Assembly (NCBI RefSeq): GCF_014205015.1 | Contig: NZ_JACHMO010000001.1 | Span: 2,046,001-2,110,000, forward strand | Reading direction: 5' to 3' | From: Saccharothrix ecbatanensis | Lineage (GTDB): Bacteria; Actinomycetota; Actinomycetes; Mycobacteriales; Pseudonocardiaceae | DNA: 64,000 nucleotides | Part shown: piece by piece, positions 37,190 to 43,071 of the stretch | Layout: the number at the start of each line of letters is the position of its first letter | Position numbering within the stretch: the first letter of the stretch is position 1 | The notes under the pieces: generated by a model | Seen by the model: the letters and a program-made list of their open reading frames with translations, nothing else | The model's database searches: none | What the model was told of the DNA's origin: nothing | Translations under genes and position numbers: made by a program

Positions 37190-37992
37190 CCGACAACACC
37201 GCCCGCTCCGAAGCCCACACGCTGATCGGCGCCTACGCGCTCGACGCCGTCTCCGAGGCAGAGCGCCGCCTCTTCGAGGAGCACCTCGCGGTCTGCTCGG
37301 ACTGCGCGCAGGAGCTCGCCGAACTCCGCGAGACCACCGCGCTGCTGGCCGGCGCGTCGACCGTCGAGCCTCCGGCGCACCTCCGCGACCGGGTGTTGGC
37401 CGCCGTCGCCGACACGCGCCGGCTCCCGCCGGAGACCGGCGGCGGCGCGACGTTCATCGGAACGAAGACCGGGTCCCGACCGGACGAACGGCCCGCAGTT
37501 ACGGGTCCGAAGCTGTGGTTGCGCCGGACGGCCGCGCTCGCCGCCGCGGCGGGCATCGCGGTCGCCGTGACGCTGGGCATCCAGGGCGTGGACACGAACC
37601 GCCGGCTTGAGCGGGACCTGCATGCGCTGCAACAGGCCAACGCCCAGAACAGCCGGGTCGCCGAGCTGCTGTCCGCGCCGGACGCCAAGCTCGTCCGCGG
37701 TGAGGTGGCCGGCGGCGGCACGGGCACGGTCGTCGCGTCCTCGACCGAGGGAGCGGTGGTGTTCCTCGCCCAGGGCCTGGCGCGGCTGCCCGAGGACCGC
37801 GCCTACCAGATGTGGTTGATCGGTCCCGACGGTCCACGTTCGGCCGGGCTGCTCACGGCCTCCGACGATCGGATCGAGCCCTTGCTGGCGGGCGGTTTCA
37901 CCGGCAAGGAGGCCGTGGGGCTCACGGTGGAGCCGCAGGGCGGGTCCCCCCAACCCACGACCCCGACCGTGGTGGTCCTCCCGCTCGTCTGA
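37186..37992 (+). CDS. rskA: Anti-sigma-K factor RskA
   Basis: A 268-aa transmembrane anti-sigma factor. The N-terminal ~90 residues carry a ZAS-type motif His33-x3-Cys37-x2-Cys40 (EEHLAVCSDCAQEL). One membrane helix lies at ~107-128 (AALAAAAGIAVAVTLGIQGV). The extracytoplasmic domain (~130-268) has the RskA signature AYQMWLIGPDGPRSAGLL. It would hold SigK at the membrane until regulated proteolysis (Rip1-type) frees it. Its ATG overlaps the sigK stop. Confidence 0.9.
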   Translation: MTDNTARSEAHTLIGAYALDAVSEAERRLFEEHLAVCSDCAQELAELRETTALLAGASTVEPPAHLRDRVLAAVADTRRLPPETGGGATFIGTKTGSRPDERPAVTGPKLWLRRTAALAAAAGIAVAVTLGIQGVDTNRRLERDLHALQQANAQNSRVAELLSAPDAKLVRGEVAGGGTGTVVASSTEGAVVFLAQGLARLPEDRAYQMWLIGPDGPRSAGLLTASDDRIEPLLAGGFTGKEAVGLTVEPQGGSPQPTTPTVVVLPLV

Positions 37993-38013
37993 GGAACAGC
38001 ACGGGAGCAAGAG

Positions 38014-38041
38014 CAATCCGCTGGGCGATCGGTGGCGAATA
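38014..38041 (+). promoter_or_regulatory. SigK-type promoter 2, giving a leaderless mRNA
   Basis: CAATCC (38014-38019), 16 bp, CGAATA (38036-38041). The GTG start codon of the oxidoreductase is at 38048, only 6 bp after the -10, so the transcript should begin at or next to the start codon. Confidence 0.65.
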
Positions 38042-38047
38042 CCTGGT

Positions 38048-39745
38048 GTGAACGCAACCACACACAGGCAGAAATCCGATCCCGGGGTGCCGCGGCTGCC
38101 GCTGTGGGCGGCCGCCGCGGCGGGTCTGATCGCGGTAGGGGCGGCGTTGGCCGCCGGGCACCTCGTCGCCGCGCTCATCGACCCGTTCGCCTCTCCGTTC
38201 CTGGCGGTGGGCAACACCGCCATCGACCTGACACCGCACCCGGTCAAGGACTTCGCGATCCGCACGTTCGGCGAGGACGACAAGCTCGTCCTGCTGGCGG
38301 GCATGGCGTTCGTCATCGCCGCCGCGGCGGTCGTCGCGGGACTGCTGTCCCGCCGCAGCCCGGCGCCGGGCACGATCCTGGCCGTCGGGTTGGGCGTCGT
38401 CGGTGTCGCGGCGGTGCTCGCGCGGCCCACGTTGGGCACGATCGCCGTGCTCGCGCCGTTGGCCAGTCTGGTCGTCGGTGTGGTGGTCTTCAGGTGGCTG
38501 CACCGGCTCGCGCGCCGTTCGCCGGCGGGCGGAACGCGGCCCGTCGAGGACACTGCGGACACACCCGCGACGGACACACCCGCGACGGACACACCCGCGA
38601 CGGACACACCCGCGACGGACACACCCGCGACGGACACACCCGCGACGACGCGGTCGGTGGACTGGGCTGTCCCCGGCCTGGGACGCCGCCGCTTCCTGAT
38701 CACCTCCACCGCCGTCGCAGCCGCCGCGGGAGCGACCGCGGCGGCGGGGCAGTTCATCGGCGGCCGGGTCGACGTCGAGGCCTCCCGCCGTTCCATCCGG
38801 CTGACCCCCGGGGTGACCGCACCGCCGATCCCGGCGGGCGCGGACTTCGCCGGTGACGGAACGCCGACCTTCATGACCTCGAACGCCGACTTCTACCGCG
38901 TGGACACCGCGTTGTCGGTGCCGAAGACGCGGGCGCAGGACTGGCGCTTGCGCGTGCACGGCATGGTGGACCGCGAACTCGTGCTCACCTACGACGACCT
39001 GCTGAACCGGCCACTGGTGGAGAAGACGATCAGCCTCTGCTGCGTGTCCAACGAGGTCGGCGGTCCCTACATCTCCACCACGAACTTCATCGGTGTGTCC
39101 CTCAGCGACATCCTCGCCGAGGCGGGCGTCCGACCCGGCGCGGACCAGCTCGCTACGCGCAGCGTGGACGGTTGGACCTGCGGCACTCCCATCGACGACA
39201 TCATGAAGCCCGGCAGCGACGCGTTGCTCGCCATCGGCATGAACGGCGAACCGCTCCCCGCCGAGCACGGCTTCCCCGTGCGCATGGTCGTCCCCGGCCT
39301 GTACGGGTTCGTCTCGGCGACCAAGTGGCTGGTCGACGCTGAAGTGACCACTTTTGCCGACTTCGACTCGTACTGGGTCAAGCGGGACTGGGCGCAACGC
39401 GCCCCGATCAAGACCATGTCCCGCGTCGACCGGCCCAAGGCCTTCGAACGGGTGCCCGCAGGGAAGTTCGTCGCCGCCGGTGTGGCCTGGGCGCAGCGAA
39501 GGGGCGTCGAGAAGGTCGAGGTCCGCGTCGACGGCGGGTCTTGGCAGGCCGCGACGCTGAGCGAGGAGGTCAACATCGACACCTGGCGGATGTGGCGCGT
39601 CGAGCTGGACCTGCCCACCGGCTCGCACACCCTGGAAGTGCGGGCAACGGACCGGACCGGCTACACCCAGACCAGCGAGCGGGCCGAGCCGATCCCGGAC
39701 GGCGCCTCCGGATGGCACACGATCGTGTTCACCGCACAGCCTTGA
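38048..39745 (+). CDS. Membrane-anchored molybdopterin oxidoreductase
   Basis: A 565-aa protein from GTG 38048, which has no ribosome site and fits a leaderless transcript. Four membrane helices occupy ~15-150. A repeat linker of six DTPAT units (~170-199) follows, then an RRRFLI segment with another hydrophobic stretch. The catalytic region (~270-470) is of the sulfite-oxidase/YedY fold, with the Moco-ligand Cys in SLCCVSNEVGG and the GFPVRMVVPGLYGFVSATKWL motif. A C-terminal Mo-co dimerisation domain (~470-565) completes it. It probably reduces or oxidises small sulfur-containing groups outside the membrane. It lies 55 bp after rskA with its own SigK-type promoter. Confidence 0.88.
   Translation: MNATTHRQKSDPGVPRLPLWAAAAAGLIAVGAALAAGHLVAALIDPFASPFLAVGNTAIDLTPHPVKDFAIRTFGEDDKLVLLAGMAFVIAAAAVVAGLLSRRSPAPGTILAVGLGVVGVAAVLARPTLGTIAVLAPLASLVVGVVVFRWLHRLARRSPAGGTRPVEDTADTPATDTPATDTPATDTPATDTPATDTPATTRSVDWAVPGLGRRRFLITSTAVAAAAGATAAAGQFIGGRVDVEASRRSIRLTPGVTAPPIPAGADFAGDGTPTFMTSNADFYRVDTALSVPKTRAQDWRLRVHGMVDRELVLTYDDLLNRPLVEKTISLCCVSNEVGGPYISTTNFIGVSLSDILAEAGVRPGADQLATRSVDGWTCGTPIDDIMKPGSDALLAIGMNGEPLPAEHGFPVRMVVPGLYGFVSATKWLVDAEVTTFADFDSYWVKRDWAQRAPIKTMSRVDRPKAFERVPAGKFVAAGVAWAQRRGVEKVEVRVDGGSWQAATLSEEVNIDTWRMWRVELDLPTGSHTLEVRATDRTGYTQTSERAEPIPDGASGWHTIVFTAQP
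38557..38646 (+). repeat. Six tandem copies of a 15-bp unit
   Basis: Six identical head-to-tail copies of GGACACACCCGCGAC, in frame inside the oxidoreductase gene, encode DTPAT repeats in a linker between the membrane part and the catalytic domain. Perfect identity implies recent expansion and likely copy-number variation between strains. Confidence 0.95.
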
Positions 39746-39788
39746 CACGGTCGGTCCGGAAACAGCGCCAACTTTCTCCCCGATCCAC

Positions 39789-39816
39789 CAATCCGATGCG
39801 ACACCTGTGTCGAACC
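39789..39816 (+). promoter_or_regulatory. SigK-type promoter 3 (fasciclin gene)
   Basis: CAATCC (39789-39794), 16 bp, CGAACC (39811-39816), 57 bp before the fasciclin ATG. The three extra identical bases around the -35 (ACCAATCCGA) are shared with promoter 1. Confidence 0.65.
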
Positions 39817-39873
39817 ACCTGTGACAAGCCGGGAAACACAGTTCCGGTAACCGTCCTCAAAGGAGTGACTTCC

Positions 39874-40527
39874 ATGCGCAGCACCCGGCTCGCCTCCGCG
39901 ATCGGCGTCCTCACCGCCGCCTTGATCTCCGCCACCGCCTGTAGCAGCGGTGGGCAAGCAGCCTCCGACGCCCCGGCTTCGGCGGCTGCCACCACGACCA
40001 CCACCACGACGACCAGTGCGGCGATGAGTGACGGTGTCACCACGACAGGGGACGTGTTCGGCGCGGGTTGTGCGAGTCTGCCGAAGGACACGGAGGGTTC
40101 GCTCGACGGGATGGTCGACGACCCGGTGGCGACCGCGGCGAGCAACAACCCGTTGCTGAAGACGCTGGTGGCCGCGGTGCAGGCCGCGGGCCTGGTGGAC
40201 ACGTTGAACAAGACCGACGCCAAGTACACGGTCTTCGCGCCCTACGACCCGGCGTTCGAGGCCCTGGGTCAGGAGACGCTGAACGCGGTGCTGGCGGACA
40301 AGGCGAAGCTGACCGGCATCCTGACCTACCACGTCGTGCCGCAGCGCATGGACAAGGACGGCATCCTGTCCTCGGCCAGCCTGCCCACCGTGCAGGGCGG
40401 GACGTTGAAGGTCGAGGGCTCGGGTGACAACGTGACCGTCAACGGCGCGAAGGTGCTGTGCGGCAACATCCCGACCGCCAACGCCACCGTCTTCGTCATC
40501 GACAAGGTCATGATCCCCACCTCCTGA
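39874..40527 (+). CDS. Fasciclin-domain lipoprotein (MPT70/MPT83-like)
   Basis: A 217-aa lipoprotein from ATG 39874 (AAAGGAG upstream). The signal peptide ends in lipobox TAC-S (Cys ~23), followed by a Ser/Ala/Thr-rich linker. Residues ~80-217 are one FAS1 domain with H1 (YTVFAPYDPAFEAL) and H2-like (TATVFVIDKVMIP) boxes and YHVVPQRM between. The protein closely parallels mycobacterial MPT83, whose gene is part of the SigK regulon. Here too a SigK-type promoter precedes it and sigK-rskA is next door. It probably acts in cell-surface adhesion or wall stress. A strong terminator follows. Confidence 0.88.
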   Translation: MRSTRLASAIGVLTAALISATACSSGGQAASDAPASAAATTTTTTTTSAAMSDGVTTTGDVFGAGCASLPKDTEGSLDGMVDDPVATAASNNPLLKTLVAAVQAAGLVDTLNKTDAKYTVFAPYDPAFEALGQETLNAVLADKAKLTGILTYHVVPQRMDKDGILSSASLPTVQGGTLKVEGSGDNVTVNGAKVLCGNIPTANATVFVIDKVMIPTS

Positions 40528-40548
40528 CCCGCACTCGCACCTCCCCAG

Positions 40549-40588
40549 CGAAGGGATCGCGGCCCACTCAGCGGCCGCGATCCCTTCG
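40549..40588 (+). terminator. Terminator after the SigK regulon
   Basis: A 16-bp perfect stem (40549-40564 with 40573-40588) around an 8-nt loop follows the fasciclin stop by 21 bp and ends the SigK-controlled block. Confidence 0.85.
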
Positions 40589-40646
40589 TCGTCGGGCGGG
40601 GTTAGCCTGGAGGACCGTCGTGGAGTGGATCCGGGGGGTATCTCGC

Positions 40647-41717
40647 ATGGGCAAGGGCCGCACGCTCGCTCAGGTGTACCGGCAGTTCGGCGAGGTCGAC
40701 GCCGCCGGGACATCGCCGTTGTACGAGCGCGTCGCCGTCGTCCTCAGCGAGTCCGAGGAGGCGTTGCGCGCGATCGAGGCGGCACCGGCGCGCAAGCGGC
40801 ACCCCACGCTGATCCTCGCCGCGCTGCACGACCTCGCCCTCGCCGGACGTGCCCCGGAGCTCGCCGCGGCCTATGCCGCCGGGGACGTCGACGCTGCTGC
40901 CAGTGCGGCGATCGACACGTTGCTGAGGATGACCGACTCGGTCGTGGACATCGCCGTGCGCCGGCGGACGCGGACCGACGAGGCCGGGCACGCCGCCGTG
41001 CTGTACCCGGCCATTGCCGAGGTGGCACGACGGGTGGGCGCGGAGGCGGTCGGGTTGATCGACGTGGGCTGCTCGGCCGGGTTCAACCTCAACGTCGATC
41101 GCGTCGGCATCACGTACGGCAACGGGCAGTCGCTGGGCGACCCGTCGTCTCCCGTGCAGCTGTCGGCGTCGGTCGTGGGGGACCGGCCCATCCCGACGCG
41201 AGCGATGCCCGAGGTCGTCGCCAGGATCGGCGTGGACCTCGATCCGGTCGACGTGACCGACGCGGACGACGCCCGGTGGCTGCGCGCATGCCTGTGGCCG
41301 GACCAGCCGGACCTGTCGGAACGGCGCGCGCGGCTCGACGCTGAGATGGCGTTGGCGGCGACGGCACCACCGCAGCTGCTGCGGGGTGACCCACTCGAGG
41401 TGCTGCCCGACGCCTTCGCCCGGATGCCCTCGGACGTCCTGCCTGTCGTCACCACGACGTGGGCGCTGTCCCGCTTCACGCTCGAAAGCCGCCTGCGCTT
41501 TCTGCACCGCCTGGACGAAGCGGCAGCGGGCCGGGCGGTGGCATGGGTGTCGGTGGAAGGGGTCGGAGTCGCGCCGTCCATCCCGACGTTCGGCGACCGC
41601 CGCGCCTCCGGCCACAGCATCATCGGCTTGGCGGTGTTCGACGGGTCGGCCATGCGCGCCGAGGCCGTCGGCCGCTGCTGGTCACGGGGCCGCCTGTTGG
41701 CGTGGCTGGCGGACTAG
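40647..41717 (+). CDS. DUF2332 family protein
   Basis: A 356-aa cytoplasmic protein from ATG 40647 (GGGGGG stretch upstream). The sequence matches DUF2332: SPLYERVAVVLSESEEALRAI, HPTLILAALHDLAL, and a Rossmann-like core VGLIDVGCSAGFNLNVDRV, which has a methyltransferase-like glycine-rich loop. Later HSIIGLAVFDGSAM. The function of the family is not established; a methyltransferase-like fold is inferred from the GCSAGFNL loop. It stands alone between the SigK block and the SARP gene. Confidence 0.8.
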   Translation: MGKGRTLAQVYRQFGEVDAAGTSPLYERVAVVLSESEEALRAIEAAPARKRHPTLILAALHDLALAGRAPELAAAYAAGDVDAAASAAIDTLLRMTDSVVDIAVRRRTRTDEAGHAAVLYPAIAEVARRVGAEAVGLIDVGCSAGFNLNVDRVGITYGNGQSLGDPSSPVQLSASVVGDRPIPTRAMPEVVARIGVDLDPVDVTDADDARWLRACLWPDQPDLSERRARLDAEMALAATAPPQLLRGDPLEVLPDAFARMPSDVLPVVTTTWALSRFTLESRLRFLHRLDEAAAGRAVAWVSVEGVGVAPSIPTFGDRRASGHSIIGLAVFDGSAMRAEAVGRCWSRGRLLAWLAD

Positions 41718-41730
41718 GCGTTAGGCGCGG

Positions 41731-42516
41731 TCAGGCGTTGCTCGACAACCGCTCGAACACCGCACGCGCCTCACCGCCGGGCCTGATACCCAGGTCCGCG
41801 TCCAGCACCCGCCACAGGCGCCGGTAGACGTTGATCGCGCCGACGCGGTCGCCCAGGTGGGCTAGCGCACGCATCAGCAGCACCTGCAACGACTCACGGG
41901 TGGGGTGGGCGGACGCGTGCGGCGCCAGCAGGTCGGCCGCCTCCTCCCACGCCCCCAGCGCCACCTTCGCGGTCGCCAGGTGTTCCACGGCGGCGATCCG
42001 GCGTTCCCGCCACAACGCGACCACCGCCGTGGCCGGAGCCGAGGGCACCAAGCCGGCCAGCCCGTCGACCGGCCACCGCGACAGCGCGGTGGTCAACGAC
42101 GTGACGGCACTGAGCGGATCGCCCTGGCGCAGGCAGGCCACCCCACGGCGGAGCAACCCGCCCGCGCACAGCACGTCCACGTCCTGCGCGGGCACGTCCA
42201 GCCGGTAGCCGTGACCGACGTGGGCCAGCAGGCGGGAGAGGCCGGCGTTCGCGGTGTCCAGGCAGCGACGCAGCCGTGACGCGTACAGCTGGAGGTTCTT
42301 GAGCGCGCTGCGCGGCGGTTCCCGCTCCCACAGGTAGTCCATCAAGCGTTCGGTGGACACGGCCGCACCGGCGTCCAGCGCCAGCGCGACCAGCAACGTC
42401 CGCGTCTTCACCCCGCCGGGCACCACGTCGACCGCCCTCGGCCCGCTCACCGAGGGCCCTCCTAACAGCCGGATGTCGACTTCCAGCCGCACCTGCGACG
42501 TCGAACGGATCGACAC
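41731..42516 (-). CDS. SARP-family regulator (AfsR/DnrI type)
   Basis: A 261-aa regulator. GTG 42516 is preferred because GGGGAG lies 6 nt upstream; the frame opens at 42531. Residues ~10-100 are an OmpR-like winged helix (IRLLGGPSVSGPRAVDVVPGGVKTRTLLVALALDAGAAVSTERLMDYLWEREPPRSALKNLQLYASRLRR). The rest is a bacterial transcriptional activation domain with TPR-like helices (HPTRESLQVLLMRALAHLGDRVGAINVYRRLWRVLDADLGIRPG). SARPs activate antibiotic clusters by binding 11-bp-phased direct repeats. Such a repeat pair lies at 42624-42641 in the gap to the thiopeptide precursor gene, so this is the likely pathway activator. Confidence 0.88.
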   Translation of the reverse strand: MSIRSTSQVRLEVDIRLLGGPSVSGPRAVDVVPGGVKTRTLLVALALDAGAAVSTERLMDYLWEREPPRSALKNLQLYASRLRRCLDTANAGLSRLLAHVGHGYRLDVPAQDVDVLCAGGLLRRGVACLRQGDPLSAVTSLTTALSRWPVDGLAGLVPSAPATAVVALWRERRIAAVEHLATAKVALGAWEEAADLLAPHASAHPTRESLQVLLMRALAHLGDRVGAINVYRRLWRVLDADLGIRPGGEARAVFERLSSNA

Positions 42517-42845
42517 CCCGGATCTCCCCACGTCGAACCCGATCAGTCACCGCACACGGTAGGTCGTGGCGACGGGTGTGCGGAGGGCGGCCGAATGCCG
42601 CGAACCACCGGACGGCGCAACGCATACCGGACGTATACCGGCAGGTGGGAGCGTGCGGCTCGACGCCCGCACCGTGGGGAGGCACCGGATGATCCCGCAC
42701 GATCCCGATTCGGGGAACCGCACCGCGCGCGGTGCGGTCCGGTCGCCGCGGCGGGGCCGGGGACGATCCCAGGCGGGTTGATCAGCACCACCCGACGCGG
42801 CGCGCCGACCGGTCCCGCCGCACCTCTCCAGAAGGGACGTGACCG
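42517..42845. other. Regulatory gap between SARP and thiopeptide precursor genes
   Basis: No coding frame is supported in these 329 bp. The region holds the heptamer repeats (42624-42641), a 22-bp perfect palindrome (42717-42738, centre GCGCGC) that could be an operator or a leader hairpin, and the precursor's ribosome site GAAGGGA (42831-42837). No clear -10/-35 pair is visible, consistent with activator-dependent promoters. Confidence 0.6.
42624..42641 (+). promoter_or_regulatory. SARP-type direct heptamer repeats
   Basis: Two identical heptamers ATACCGG (42624-42630 and 42635-42641) are separated by 4 bp, an 11-bp period that puts both on one helix face, as SARP activators require. They lie between the divergent SARP and precursor genes. 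The -10 they would serve cannot be assigned. Confidence 0.55.
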
Positions 42846-43007
42846 ATGGACCTGACCTTCGACGACTCGGAACTCGACCTCGGCGACCTGGCCGTCACCG
42901 CGATGCGTGACGCCGTCGCGCTGCCCGAGACCGGCGCCTCGGCGCAGGCGTGCTCGTGCAGCAGCACCTCGTGCTGTTGCTGCCAGGTGCCGCAGCTGCC
43001 GGCGTAG
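42846..43007 (+). CDS. Lactazole-type thiopeptide precursor peptide
   Basis: A 53-aa peptide (ATG 42846; GAAGGGA 8 nt upstream). The acidic leader (1-31) contains LDLGDLAVTAMRDAVALPE and ends TGA; from memory it closely resembles the lactazole precursor leader (LSELTVTSLRDTVALPENGA). The core begins at Ser32: SAQACSCSSTSCCCC (32-46), then a seven-residue Gln/Pro/Leu tail ending in PA. The S-x3-CSC pattern matches lactazole, with Ser32 and Ser42 (followed by Cys43) as the plausible pyridine-forming pair. Six Cys can give thiazoles, and Ser/Thr can give dehydro residues or azoles. The run of four Cys is the distinctive feature. All modification enzymes follow in the operon. Confidence 0.92.
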   Translation: MDLTFDDSELDLGDLAVTAMRDAVALPETGASAQACSCSSTSCCCCQVPQLPA

Positions 43008-43019
43008 TTCTGAGCCGAA

Positions 43020-43049
43020 CCGGGGGCGTTCGCGTGCGGACGCCCCCGG
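43020..43049 (+). terminator. Attenuator-like hairpin between precursor and enzyme genes
   Basis: A 10-bp perfect GC stem (43020-43029 with 43040-43049, 10-nt loop) sits 12 bp after the precursor stop and 22 bp before the first enzyme gene. It probably allows partial read-through, so that precursor mRNA exceeds enzyme mRNA, as is common in RiPP operons. Confidence 0.55.
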
Positions 43050-43071
43050 CCCACACCACGGGGAGCACCGG

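Noticed and set aside
38557..38646. Possible CRISPR-like array
   Set aside because: The repeats are directly contiguous, 15 bp long, in frame and without spacers; no cas genes are present.
42566..42781. A 71-residue open frame before the thiopeptide precursor
   Set aside because: It has no ribosome site, is Arg/Gly-rich and overlaps the palindrome and repeats of the regulatory gap.
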